Shown one piece after another: positions 39,092-50,027 of a DNA stretch of 64,000 nt; position 1 is the first letter of the stretch; each line of letters begins with the position of its first letter. The DNA is from Nocardioidaceae bacterium SCSIO 66511 (GTDB taxonomy: Bacteria > Actinomycetota > Actinomycetes > Propionibacteriales > Nocardioidaceae), in NCBI GenBank assembly GCA_023100825.1, contig CP095846.1, forward strand, positions 3,100,001 through 3,164,000. The letters are read 5' to 3'. A program made the translations under genes and the position numbers. The notes beneath the pieces were generated by a model. The model saw only the letters and a program-made list of their open reading frames with translations. It did no database searches and was not told the origin of the DNA.

Positions 39092-40203
39092 CCCGCCACC
39101 TCCACACGTACCGCGAAGCCGACACCCGACTCGGCCGGTCCCGTCGTCAGGGTCGCACCCGCAAGCCGGGTCCGCTCGCGAAGCCCGAGCAGGCCGCGGC
39201 CTTCGGATGGCATGGTGTCGACGCCGACACCGTCGTCCTCGATCGTCACCGACCGCGGTGTGAGCAGCACTCGGCAGCGGCGGGCACCACTGTGCCGGAT
39301 GACGTTGGTGACCGACTCGCGAATCGTCCAAGCGAACAGCTCCCGCCAGCGGCTCGGCACCTCGTCTGCCACCGTTGGCAGATCGGCCTCGATACCGGCC
39401 GACTCCAACGCGTCCCGGGCGGCCGCGATCTCGCCGGGCAGCGAGACGCCACGGAGTCCGGCCGCGGTCGAACGTACGTCGGCCAGCGCGTCGCGAGCGA
39501 GGCGTTCGAGGTCGACCAACTCGGCTCTCGTACGCGCGGGGTCGGCGTCGAGCAGCCGCTCCGCGAGCTCGGTCTTGACCGAGATCACCGTGAGCGAATG
39601 GCCGAGGATGTCGTGTAGGTCTCGGGCGATCCGAGTGCGCTCCTCCTCCAGTGCGAGGGCGCTCAGCTCTCGCTCGGCCTCGACCAGTCGCCGCTGGCGC
39701 AGGAACGCCATCCGGAAACCCCACACGGCGCAGCCGGCGAGAACGATCGCCAGACCGGTGCCTTCCTCCGACCAACCGTCGACGAGCCGGCCGGACGCCT
39801 CGGTCACGACGAACAGCGTGAGCAGGACGGCCCAACCCTGGCGTACCGGCAGTGCGCCCATCGAAGCGGCGGTCACGAAGACCAGGCTCGTCAACGCCTC
39901 GTCGCCGCCGCCGGGGATCATCGCGACCGTGCAGACGAGCATTCCGGCGACGTACGCCCAACGGGTCACCAGCTCCGCCGCATCGGCCGGGTCGGTGCGA
40001 AAGTTCCGCCTCCCGCCGAGCGCGACGAGATAGACGACCACGAATGCGGCAAGAGCCAGCAACCCGAGCGCTTGGCGCCAGCCGTCGGCATCATTCAGCA
40101 GCCGATCAGCGAGCGGAGCCAGGTACACGAACCAGACCCCGATGGCAAGCCACCGGAATGCCGGTGGACGACGATCGAGGTCCGGCTTCAGTGCGGGTGT
40201 CAC
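39088..40203 (-). CDS. sensor histidine kinase (DesK-like)
   Basis: A 371-aa HPK7-type kinase. Five or so N-terminal spans (about 18-35, 43-63, 82-98, 103-120, 122-135, 150-165) form a membrane sensor. The phosphorylation site is in RDLHDILGH (His197), and the HATPase domain ends the protein with DDGVGVDTMPSEGRGLLGLRER. The start is a GTG. Partner of the NarL-type regulator and encoded behind the ABC exporter, a standard exporter-linked arrangement. Confidence 0.95.
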   Translation of the reverse strand: MTPALKPDLDRRPPAFRWLAIGVWFVYLAPLADRLLNDADGWRQALGLLALAAFVVVYLVALGGRRNFRTDPADAAELVTRWAYVAGMLVCTVAMIPGGGDEALTSLVFVTAASMGALPVRQGWAVLLTLFVVTEASGRLVDGWSEEGTGLAIVLAGCAVWGFRMAFLRQRRLVEAERELSALALEEERTRIARDLHDILGHSLTVISVKTELAERLLDADPARTRAELVDLERLARDALADVRSTAAGLRGVSLPGEIAAARDALESAGIEADLPTVADEVPSRWRELFAWTIRESVTNVIRHSGARRCRVLLTPRSVTIEDDGVGVDTMPSEGRGLLGLRERTRLAGATLTTGPAESGVGFAVRVEVAG

Positions 40204-40223
40204 GTCAGCAGCGTATGCGCCGG

Positions 40224-40999
40224 TCAGACGCGGGCGGTGTCACGGCGGAACCGCCACGCGGCGCCGGCGATGAACAACGCGGTCCAGACGGCGACATTGA
40301 GCACTGCGACGACCAGCGAGCCGCCGGGGTCCAGCGGCCACCTGGCGAGCTCACCGACGCCGTAGACCGGGGTCAGCTTCGCGATCGTCGCGAACGTGTC
40401 GCCCATCTCGCTGACGGGTACGAATAGGCCACCGGCGAACGACATCAGCGCCAGCACCGGACCGAGGAGCTGCATGACGTTCTCGCTCGGCAGCAGGTAG
40501 CCCATGAACAAGCCGAACGCGGCGAACACCAGCGAGCACACCCAGGCCAGCAGCGCACACGTCAGCAGGTCGCCGAGCGGCAGGTCGGCTCCGGCGAACA
40601 GGCCGACTGCACAGACCACTGCGATCGAGACCAGTCCCATCGACATCGCGACGAGGACCTTGACGGCGATGTACGCCACCGGGTTCAGCGGAGTGAGCCG
40701 CAGTTGCCGGCTCCATCCGACGGCGCGTTCGACGGAGACCATCGCGCCGGCGCTCGTCGTGGCGATCATTGCTCCGTAGACGGCCATCGAGATCATCACC
40801 CACGCGGTGACGTTGCCCGATCCGGTCGTCTCCGTGCGGTACGAACTGTCCGTACCGAAGAGCAAGAAGAACGCGGCCGGCATGACGAGCGTGAAGATCA
40901 TCGTGCGGCGGTTGCGCAACATCCGCCGCAGCTCGAGTCGAAGGAAGGTTGCCGAGAAGCCACCGAGCCGCGGTGTCCTACGTTCGATCATCGGTGTGG

Positions 41000-41003
<4 letters not shown>
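40224..41003 (-). CDS. ABC-2 type exporter permease
   Basis: A 259-aa integral membrane subunit with six predicted spans: one near 32-48, then near 60-80, 105-130, 143-165, 175-195 and 230-250. The TM and loop arrangement is that of ABC-2 permeases (drug or lantibiotic/lipid exporters). Start overlaps the ATPase stop (ATGA). Substrate unknown, but the linked DesK/DesR-like pair suggests a response to membrane or antimicrobial stress. Confidence 0.9.
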
Positions 41004-41935
<932 letters not shown>

Positions 41936-41994
41936 GGCTCCACCATTGCGCCGCGCGCGGTGCTGAGCCCATGCCGACGGTCATCGACCGGTCA

Positions 41995-42006
41995 TGACAT
42001 CTGTCA
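41995..42006. promoter_or_regulatory. candidate response-regulator box upstream of the ABC operon
   Basis: TGACA-TC-TGTCA, a perfect 5-bp palindrome with a 2-base spacer, 60 bases upstream of the ATPase start. Its location suits autoregulation by the linked NarL-type regulator, but no binding motif is known to me for it. Confidence 0.3.
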
Positions 42007-42011
42007 GATGG

Positions 42012-42589
42012 TCACGGAGCCCAGGTGACAGGGTTCTCCAGATCGCTGGTGCGTACCTGGACGCCGGTGAAGTTCCGCTTGGGCGGCACCGTGAAGACCA
42101 GGCAGCCCTTCACCGCGCCACCGCGGTCGAGTTTGCTGGGCAGCTCCAGCGGTTTGCACGAATCGATCGCGCCACGTACCGCCGTCGGCGGGAAGTACTC
42201 ATCGCCGCTGTCTAGCCCGTACAACGGCAGTTCCGCCCGGGCAAGCACGGCTGGTCCGGCGTTGCGGATGGACGCGTCGACGTAGTACGGGACCGACCCA
42301 TTGGCCACGCCGTCGAGATCGAACCCGGCAAGATCCTTCGGCTTGCCGCGTTCGATCTGGTCGACCTCGACCGTGATGACGGTCGCGGCGGCGTTGTCCG
42401 GCTCGTCGACAACTGACACGGGCGTACCGACCTCTACGGTCGATCCGCCCGAGGTCAGCGTCACGCCCTCCGGAACTTCGATGTCGGGAGTGTCCGGGCC
42501 CGGTTCGGGCTCGTCGTCGCCCCCGGAGCAGCCGGACACCGTGAGTACCGCTACCGCGGCGAGCGCCCCGATGCGCCGCCAGGGCCGGG

Positions 42590-42596
<7 letters not shown>
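42012..42596 (-). CDS. hypothetical lipoprotein
   Basis: A 194-aa predicted lipoprotein: signal peptide with lipobox VSGC (Cys23), an acidic [10 protein letters not shown] linker (about 28-37), then a single beta-rich domain with [20 protein letters not shown], two further cysteines (in [10 protein letters not shown] and VKGCLVF) that may form a disulfide, and a conserved [12 protein letters not shown] stretch reminiscent of DUF4352/telokin-like domains. Family not firmly identified. Its start overlaps the glycyl-tRNA synthetase stop, so it may be co-transcribed. Confidence 0.7.
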
Positions 42597-43978
<1,382 letters not shown>

Positions 43979-44076
43979 GGTTGGCTCTCCATCCGGCTGG
44001 GTGTCGGCGGGCATCTGCGGATCGTCGTAACGATCCGCGCCCGATGGGCAGAGGTAAGCGTACCGCCTGGAATGCA

Positions 44077-44113
44077 GCGACCGGCCGCACCCGTCTGGGT
44101 CGCGGCCGGTCGC
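44077..44113 (-). terminator. hairpin after the sugar-transporter ATPase gene
   Basis: Perfect 12-bp arms (44077-44088 and 44102-44113) with a 13-base loop that itself can pair. It follows the ATPase stop at 44124 on the minus strand and separates it from the synthetase transcript. No U-tract. Confidence 0.6.
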
Positions 44114-44123
44114 CCGGATGAGG

Positions 44124-45197
44124 TCAGCTGATTCGCTCGCCGGACTCCTTGGCAAACAGGTGCACGCGCTCCGGCGCGGCCTGCACGTGGAGCACCTCGC
44201 CCTTGGCGGGAGGCGTACGCGCTTCGACGCGTGCGATCAGCGTGTGCTCCTCGCCGTCGATCGTTGCGCGACCGTAGACGAACGCATCGGAGCCGAGCTC
44301 CTCGACGACATCGACCTCGAGAGGTACGCCGCTGTCGCCGACGACGAGGTCTTCCGGGCGTACGCCGAGGACCGCGCTCGAGTCGGAGACCTGCTGGAGC
44401 GTGTCACGGGCGACGTTGACGACGTGATCACCGAACCGCACGCCGTTGTCGGTCAGCGGCAGGGTGAGAAGGTTCATGCTCGGCGAGCCGATGAACCCGG
44501 CGACGAACACATTGGCGGGGTGGTCGTACATCTCTCGCGGGCTGGCGCACTGCTGGAGTACGCCGTCCTTGAGCACTGCGACCCGATCACCCATGGTCAT
44601 CGCCTCGACCTGGTCGTGGGTGACGTACACGGTGGTCGTCGCGAGTCGCCGCTGCAGCTGCGCAATCTGGTTGCGGGTCTCCACCCGCAGCTTCGCGTCT
44701 AGGTTGGACAACGGCTCGTCCATCAAGAACACCTCGGGCGAGCGGACGATCGCCCGGCCCATCGCGACGCGCTGGCGCTGGCCGCCGGACAGCGCCTTCG
44801 GCTTGCGCTCGAGGTAGTCGCTGATGTCGAGGATCTTCGCCGCCTCCTCGACCCGCTGCTTGATCTCGGCCTTGTCGGTGCCGGCGATCTTGAGCGCGAA
44901 ACCCATGTTCTGGGCGACGGTCATATGGGGATAGAGCGCGTAGTTCTGGAAGACCATCGCGATATCGCGGGACTTCGGCGGAAGGTTGGTGACGTCGCGG
45001 TCGCCGATGAGGACCCGACCGTCATCGACTTCCTCCAAGCCGGCCAGCATCCGCAGGGATGTGGACTTACCGCATCCGGAGGGACCGACGAGGACGAGGA
45101 ACTCGCCGTCTTCGATCTCGAGGTCAAGGTGGTCGACGGCCGGGCGTTCCTGGCCGGGGAAGACGCGAGTCGCCTTCTCGAAGGTCACTGAGGACAT
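44124..45197 (-). CDS. ugpC: carbohydrate ABC importer ATPase (MsmK/UgpC type)
   Basis: A 357-aa ATPase that energises CUT1 sugar importers. Walker A is GPSGCGKS (38-45), the signature is LSGGQRQR, the Walker B region is [16 protein letters not shown], and the regulatory C-terminal OB/TOBE domain follows (about 240-357). No permease is encoded nearby, fitting the shared MsmK-like ATPases of actinobacteria that serve several importers. The ATG at 45197 is preceded by GAAGGGA. Confidence 0.93.
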   Translation of the reverse strand: MSSVTFEKATRVFPGQERPAVDHLDLEIEDGEFLVLVGPSGCGKSTSLRMLAGLEEVDDGRVLIGDRDVTNLPPKSRDIAMVFQNYALYPHMTVAQNMGFALKIAGTDKAEIKQRVEEAAKILDISDYLERKPKALSGGQRQRVAMGRAIVRSPEVFLMDEPLSNLDAKLRVETRNQIAQLQRRLATTTVYVTHDQVEAMTMGDRVAVLKDGVLQQCASPREMYDHPANVFVAGFIGSPSMNLLTLPLTDNGVRFGDHVVNVARDTLQQVSDSSAVLGVRPEDLVVGDSGVPLEVDVVEELGSDAFVYGRATIDGEEHTLIARVEARTPPAKGEVLHVQAAPERVHLFAKESGERIS

Positions 45198-45305
45198 GTT
45201 GATTTGTTTCCCTTCACCGGCAGGTACGTGCCGGACGATCCGTTGTGGAGGGTTTGCGCGACCCATTGTGCGCTACGCCACACGCACACGTAAACACGGG
45301 TCGGT

Positions 45306-45581
45306 TCAGAGCTGCTCGTAGGCCGTCGGCTCGGCGATCGCCTCGGACAGCAATGGGACCGCCGCGAGCTTGACGTCCGTCGCCGACAGGGCGCGACGGT
45401 ACGACCCGGTGTCGTCCCACAGTGTCGTGAGCGTCCAGAGCTCCTCGTCGTCGACGTTTCGGCCGACGCCGCCCGTACGGAAGCCGCGTTGCTGCGACAG
45501 TGCATCGAGTGCGGCATGCGCGCGAGTGGCGAACGACGAGGTGTCGCTCGGCGACACGCGATACCTGGTGACGACGATCAT
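45306..45581 (-). CDS. antibiotic-biosynthesis-monooxygenase-like (ABM) protein
   Basis: A 91-aa single ABM-type ferredoxin-like domain. MIVVTRYRVSPSDTSSFATR (1-20) and LWTLTTLWDDTGSYRRALS (about 47-65) mark the two alpha-beta repeats. Such proteins are heme oxygenase-like or monooxygenase-like dimers; most short ones have no known role. Start at the ATG at 45581, with alternatives just upstream. It lies between the ATPase gene and the divergent DUF6703 gene. Confidence 0.75.
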   Translation of the reverse strand: MIVVTRYRVSPSDTSSFATRAHAALDALSQQRGFRTGGVGRNVDDEELWTLTTLWDDTGSYRRALSATDVKLAAVPLLSEAIAEPTAYEQL

Positions 45582-45648
45582 GTGCACGAGGCTATTGCGC
45601 GCGGCCACTGGGGCCGATGACCACCTCGCACCGTGGCAGGATTGTCCG

Positions 45649-45927
45649 ATGAGCACACCACCTTCGCGAAGCGCCGAGCTGCTCGCCCGAATGCAGGCAA
45701 TGCCTCGCCTCACCATGCCGGCCGTGACGCTGGTGCTCTTCCTGGTCGGTGCGTTCGCCCCCCTCGGTTTCGCCGCACCGGCGCTCGTACTGCTGATCGC
45801 GTTCGTGGGCTGGCTCGCCTCGCTTTCGTGGCCCGTGCTCGACCGGCCGGCTCGGCTCATCCGAGTGCTCGCCATCGGCGCCCTCGTCGGACTGCTCGTC
45901 AGTCGGGTCGCACAGGCATTGACCTGA
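45649..45927 (+). CDS. DUF6703 membrane protein
   Basis: A 92-aa protein with two or three hydrophobic helices (about 21-40, 44-58 and 70-88) and a short basic N-terminus. It resembles the DUF6703 family of small actinobacterial membrane proteins; no function is known. The ATG at 45649 is chosen; longer in-frame sequence belongs to the divergent gene. Probably single-gene, ahead of the zinc operon. Confidence 0.7.
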   Translation: MSTPPSRSAELLARMQAMPRLTMPAVTLVLFLVGAFAPLGFAAPALVLLIAFVGWLASLSWPVLDRPARLIRVLAIGALVGLLVSRVAQALT

Positions 45928-45951
45928 CGTCGCACCTCAAGGAAATGAGTT

Positions 45952-45966
45952 TGACAATCATTCTCA
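45952..45966 (+). promoter_or_regulatory. candidate Zur box for znuACB
   Basis: TGACAATCATTCTCA, a near-palindrome (6-bp half sites with one mismatch around a central C), 20 bases before the znuA ATG, AT-rich against the GC-rich background. It resembles actinobacterial Zur sites with the AATNATT core. Zur is encoded 2.8 kb downstream in the same operon run. Confidence 0.7.
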
Positions 45967-45986
45967 TCTAGGCAGAGAATCATCCC

Positions 45987-46958
45987 ATGCGAATCCACTC
46001 CCCTGTGCTCATTGCCGCCGCCGGTTCCCTGCTGGCGCTCACCGCCTGCAGCAGCGAGGCCGACTCCGCGTCCGGTACGCGCATCGTCGCGGCGTCGTAC
46101 CCGTTCGCGTACGTGGCCGAACAGGTGGGTGGCGATGCCGTCGACGTCGAGAACCTCACGTCCCCAGGCGTCGAGCCGCACGACCTCGAGCTCGCCCCGA
46201 AGCAGGTCGCGGCGGTCCAGGACGCCGACCTCGCGGTCTTCGAGACCGGGTTCCAGGCGGCCGTCGACGACGCGGTCGAAGAAGCCGACCTTTCCGACGA
46301 CGCGAGCCTCGACGTGGCCGACGTCGTGACGTTGCGCGAGGCCGAGGAAGGCCATGACCACGAGCACGAGGAGGAGGGCCACGACCACGAACACGAAGAT
46401 GAGAGCGAGCACGAAGGCGACGACCACGACCACGGCGGGCTCGATCCGCATGTGTGGCTCGATCCGACGAACATGATCGCTATCGCCGACGCGACCGCCG
46501 AGCGGCTCGTGGAGATCGATCCCGACAACGCCGACACGTTCAAGAAGAATGCGCGCGACTTCGGCAAGCGACTTCGCGCGCTGGACAAGCAGTACGAGAC
46601 GGGCCTCGCGAACTGCAAGCGCAGTACGATCGTGACGAGCCACGAGGCGTTCGGCTACCTCGCCGCGCGTTACGACCTGGAGCAGGTCGGCATCGCCGGG
46701 CTCGACCCGGGCAGCGAACCATCGCCCGAGCAGCTCGCCGACATCACCGACCTCGTACGCAAGGATGGGATCACCACGATCTTCACCGAGGAGCTGGTCA
46801 GCCCTGCCGTCGCCGAGACCGTCGCCGACGAGACGGGTGCCGACGTCGCGACACTCGACCCGATCGAAGGTCTCAGCGACGACACTGCGAACGAGACGTA
46901 CGTTTCCCTGATGGAGCAGAACCTCGACGCCCTGAAGGAGGCGAACGGCTGCAGATGA
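45987..46958 (+). CDS. znuA: zinc ABC transporter substrate-binding lipoprotein ZnuA
   Basis: A 323-aa cluster 9 solute-binding protein that captures zinc outside the cell. Lipobox LTAC (Cys21) follows the signal peptide. After the first lobe comes a His/Asp/Glu-rich loop (about residues 118-151, many HDHEHE units), the usual zinc-gathering loop of ZnuA. The C-lobe includes TSHEAFGYLAARYDLEQVG. Its stop overlaps the znuC start (ATGA). Confidence 0.95.
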   Translation: MRIHSPVLIAAAGSLLALTACSSEADSASGTRIVAASYPFAYVAEQVGGDAVDVENLTSPGVEPHDLELAPKQVAAVQDADLAVFETGFQAAVDDAVEEADLSDDASLDVADVVTLREAEEGHDHEHEEEGHDHEHEDESEHEGDDHDHGGLDPHVWLDPTNMIAIADATAERLVEIDPDNADTFKKNARDFGKRLRALDKQYETGLANCKRSTIVTSHEAFGYLAARYDLEQVGIAGLDPGSEPSPEQLADITDLVRKDGITTIFTEELVSPAVAETVADETGADVATLDPIEGLSDDTANETYVSLMEQNLDALKEANGCR

Positions 46959-47734
46959 GCGGTGAAGCAGGCGACGCACCACTCGCATTGCACGACGTCG
47001 GCATCGTCCTCGGTGGTCGACCCATCGTCCGCCAGGTCGATCTGACAGTCGACGCCGGCGAGTTCGTGACTCTGCTCGGCAGCAACGGCTCGGGCAAGTC
47101 GACGCTCGTCCGCGCGTGTGTCGGCCTGCTACCGCTCACGACCGGCTCGATCGAGGTGTTCGGCGCCTCGATCGAGCGCTTCCGCGACTGGCGTCGCGTC
47201 GGGTACGTACCGCAGCGCTCGACCGCGACCTCCGGCGTCCCCTCGACGGTCGGCGAGGTCGTCTCGACCGGCCGGCTGTCGCGCCGCAGGTACGCGGGCT
47301 GGGCAACCGCTCGAGACCGCCGCGCCGTACGAACGGCTCTCGAGCTCGTCGACCTCGCGTCTCGGGAGAGCGACCCGGTCGCACAGCTCTCCGGCGGGCA
47401 GCAGCAGCGGGTGATGATCGCGCGGGCTCTGGCCGGGGAGCCAGAGCTGCTGGTGATGGACGAGCCGACGGCGGGTGTCGACCAGCACAGTCAGCAGATT
47501 CTCGCCGATGTGTTGTCGCGAATGCTCGCCGAGCAGACGACCGTCGTCATGGTGGCGCATGAGCTCGGGCCGTTCCGGGCGATGGTCGACCGGGCGATCG
47601 TGCTGCGTGACGGTCGCATCGCGTACGACGGCGACGTTCCGCCGGAGCACGACAGTCACGGCGAGCAACACCACATTCATTCCAGCGATCCGGTCGATCG
47701 CGGCGCCGTACCACCCGAAGGCGTGTGGCAGTGA
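46955..47734 (+). CDS. znuC: zinc ABC transporter ATPase ZnuC
   Basis: A 259-aa ATPase. Walker A is GSNGSGKS (about 43-50), with the signature LSGGQQQR and Walker B ELLVMDEPTAGVD. It carries a C-terminal extension rich in histidine (EHDSHGEQHHIHSSD, from about residue 229), unusual for ZnuC. Start overlaps znuA and its stop overlaps the znuB start (TGATG). Confidence 0.95.
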   Translation: MSGEAGDAPLALHDVGIVLGGRPIVRQVDLTVDAGEFVTLLGSNGSGKSTLVRACVGLLPLTTGSIEVFGASIERFRDWRRVGYVPQRSTATSGVPSTVGEVVSTGRLSRRRYAGWATARDRRAVRTALELVDLASRESDPVAQLSGGQQQRVMIARALAGEPELLVMDEPTAGVDQHSQQILADVLSRMLAEQTTVVMVAHELGPFRAMVDRAIVLRDGRIAYDGDVPPEHDSHGEQHHIHSSDPVDRGAVPPEGVWQ

Positions 47735-48720
47735 TGATCGACCTCCTCGACTACGACTTCATGCGCAGGGCGCTGACGGCTGCGCTGCTGACCGGGCTCG
47801 CGGCTCCGGCGATCGGCACCTACCTCGTTCAGCGGCGTCTCGCGCTACTCGGCGACGGTATCGGCCACATCGCGCTTACGGGTGTCGCCGTCGGACTGCT
47901 GACCAACCAGGCGCCCCTCGTCACCGCGGTCATCGTGTCGGCACTCGGTGCCCTCGCGATCGAACTGTTGCGCGCGTACGGGCGCACGAGCGGCGATGTT
48001 GCCCTTGCGTTGCTGTTCTACGGCGGCATCGCGGGCGGCGTTTTGCTGACCAACCTCGCCGGAGACTCGGCGGCGACACTGAACAGCTACTTGTTCGGTG
48101 CGATCACAACCGTCTCCGACTCCGACCTTCGGCTGGTCTGGATCCTCGCGGCGGTCGTGCTCATCGTTGCCGTCGGCCTTGCCCCGCAGCTGTTCGCGGT
48201 GTGCCAGGACGAGGAGTACGCCCGGGTCACCGGAGTGCCCGTACGTGCGTACGGCTTGCTCATCGCGATCCTCGCGGCGGTCACCGTCACGGTGTCGATG
48301 CGTACGGTCGGTCTGCTGCTCGTCTCCGCGCTGATGGTGGTCCCGGTGGCGACCGCACAACAGGTGACGCGCAGCTTCCGGGCGACGTTCGCTGTGGCGA
48401 TGGTGCTCGGGGTGATCGCCTCGATCTCCGGGGTGGGCGCGAGCTTCGAGTACGACACGTCGCCAGGACCGACGATCGTCATCATCGCGCTTGCGTTCTT
48501 CATCGTGACGGCACCGATCGGCACCGCGATCCGCGCCGCCCGCCGAAGGCGTTCGCCGTTCGAGGCAGCGGCGCCACCTGGGCACCTGCCAGCGGGTGAG
48601 CATCCGCATGAGCACGGTGATGACTGCGGTCACACGGCCGTGCCTCACGGGGACCATGTCGACTACATTCATGGTGGTCACCGACATGCAGCCCATCAGG
48701 GCCACTATGACGAGCACTGA
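47734..48720 (+). CDS. znuB: zinc ABC transporter permease ZnuB
   Basis: A 328-aa permease with about eight spans. Family motifs include LVQRRLALLGDGIGHIALTG (near 29-48) and SVSMRTVGLLLVSALMVVPVA. The C-terminal 45 or so residues are strikingly histidine-rich (EHPHEHGDD, GHRHAAHQGHYDEH) and would lie in the cytosol. The ATG at 47734 overlaps the znuC stop, and GTG codons 3 and 9 bases earlier are alternatives. Confidence 0.93.
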   Translation: MIDLLDYDFMRRALTAALLTGLAAPAIGTYLVQRRLALLGDGIGHIALTGVAVGLLTNQAPLVTAVIVSALGALAIELLRAYGRTSGDVALALLFYGGIAGGVLLTNLAGDSAATLNSYLFGAITTVSDSDLRLVWILAAVVLIVAVGLAPQLFAVCQDEEYARVTGVPVRAYGLLIAILAAVTVTVSMRTVGLLLVSALMVVPVATAQQVTRSFRATFAVAMVLGVIASISGVGASFEYDTSPGPTIVIIALAFFIVTAPIGTAIRAARRRRSPFEAAAPPGHLPAGEHPHEHGDDCGHTAVPHGDHVDYIHGGHRHAAHQGHYDEH

Positions 48721-48748
48721 GTAGAGCAAGCAACGGAGCATCACCGCA

Positions 48749-49147
48749 ATGTCCAAGCCGCAGATCCGCACCACCCGGCAGCGCCGGGCAGTCGCGGCCG
48801 TCCTCGATGAACTGGACGGATTCTCCAGCGCGCAACAGATCCACGATCTGCTGCGCGCTCAGGGCGAGTCGATCGGGTTGAGCACGGTCTACCGAAACCT
48901 GACCGCACTCGCCGAGGCGGAAGAGGTCGACGTACTCCGCAACGACGACGGCGAAGCGTTGTATCGCCAGTGCAGCGACGGGCACCACCACCATCTGGTC
49001 TGCCGCGAGTGCGGCCGCACCGTCGAGATCGAGGGCCCGGCCGTCGAGCGCTGGACCAACCAGAAGGCGGCCGAGAACGGGTTCGCCGACGTGCAGCACA
49101 CGCTGGAGATCTTCGGCACGTGCAGCGACTGTCGGGCGAACGCCTAG
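48749..49147 (+). CDS. zur: zinc uptake regulator Zur (Fur family)
   Basis: A 132-aa Fur-type repressor. The winged helix is TTRQRRAVAAVLDEL and STVYRNLTAL (about residues 8-22 and 46-55). The metal region contains HHHHLVCRECGRTVEIEG (about 75-92) and a C-terminal CSDC, forming the structural zinc site. Adjacent to znuACB, so it most likely represses that operon via the 45952-45966 site when zinc is plentiful. A purine-rich ACGGAG precedes the ATG. Confidence 0.93.
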   Translation: MSKPQIRTTRQRRAVAAVLDELDGFSSAQQIHDLLRAQGESIGLSTVYRNLTALAEAEEVDVLRNDDGEALYRQCSDGHHHHLVCRECGRTVEIEGPAVERWTNQKAAENGFADVQHTLEIFGTCSDCRANA

Positions 49148-49151
49148 CGCA

Positions 49152-50027
49152 GTGGCTGTCGCGGTTTGGGCTGCCGACGACTGGGCTCCGGTCGCGGCGC
49201 GGCATCGTGCTCGGGTGCGCGCCTGGACGAAGCCGCATCTCGCCCGCCGGACCAAGGGTCAGCGGCATCCGGTCGAGGACTTCCTGTTCGAGTACTACTC
49301 CCACTCCCCTACGAAGTTGGAGCGTTGGCATCCGGGTTTCGGCAACGTGCTCTGCGGTCCGGGCATCGATGAGTACGCGGACCTGGCCGACTACCGAACG
49401 TACGACTCGGGTGTCGGCCCGGATCCGGATCGGCTGCGCCGACGTCGCGAAGGGCTCGAGTGGACGCGCGACCTACTTGCGCTGACCCAAGGTCGCGACG
49501 CTCGTACGAACTGCTTCGGCCTTCATGAGTGGGCGATGGTGTACCGAACCCGCCAGGCCGAGGTACGCCACGAGTCGTACCCGCTGCGACTCGGACACCG
49601 CGGCACGGACGACGTGGTCGAGTCGCATCAGCTGCGGTGCACGCATTTCGATGCGTTCCGGTTCTTCACCGACGACGCCAGACCGCGCAACGCCGACCTC
49701 CTCACGCGGCGAGACCAGCAGGACTCCGAACAGCCGGGATGCCTGCACGCGAATATGGATCTCTACCGCGCCGCGTACAAGTTCTCGCCGTTCGTACGCT
49801 CCGAGCTGGTGGCCGACTGTTTCGAGCTGGCCCGCGATATCCGCGAGCTCGACATGCGCGCGTCGCCGTACGATCTGAGCTCGCTCGGCTACTCACCTGT
49901 CCGCATCGAAGAGGCCTCCGGCAAGGCAGAGTATGTCGCCGGCCAGCGCCGGTTCGCAGCTCGTGCAGGCGTCCTTCGCGGATACCTGCTCGATGAGCTC
50001 ACCGGACTGCTCGAGGCCGTGGGTTAA
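49152..50027 (+). CDS. putative 3-methyladenine DNA glycosylase family protein
   Basis: A 291-aa protein whose N-terminal stretch (RVRAWTKPHLARRTKGQRHP, then EDFLFEYYSHSP) matches actinobacterial proteins usually labelled 3-methyladenine DNA glycosylase. I see neither the helix-hairpin-helix/Asp motif of HhH glycosylases nor AAG features, so the label is inherited and weak. A conserved core has CFGLHEWAMVYR, HESYPLRLG and CTHFDAFRFF, with many His and Cys residues. The GTG start is 5 bases after zur; the stop overlaps the convergent gene's stop. Confidence 0.6.
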   Translation: MAVAVWAADDWAPVAARHRARVRAWTKPHLARRTKGQRHPVEDFLFEYYSHSPTKLERWHPGFGNVLCGPGIDEYADLADYRTYDSGVGPDPDRLRRRREGLEWTRDLLALTQGRDARTNCFGLHEWAMVYRTRQAEVRHESYPLRLGHRGTDDVVESHQLRCTHFDAFRFFTDDARPRNADLLTRRDQQDSEQPGCLHANMDLYRAAYKFSPFVRSELVADCFELARDIRELDMRASPYDLSSLGYSPVRIEEASGKAEYVAGQRRFAARAGVLRGYLLDELTGLLEAVG

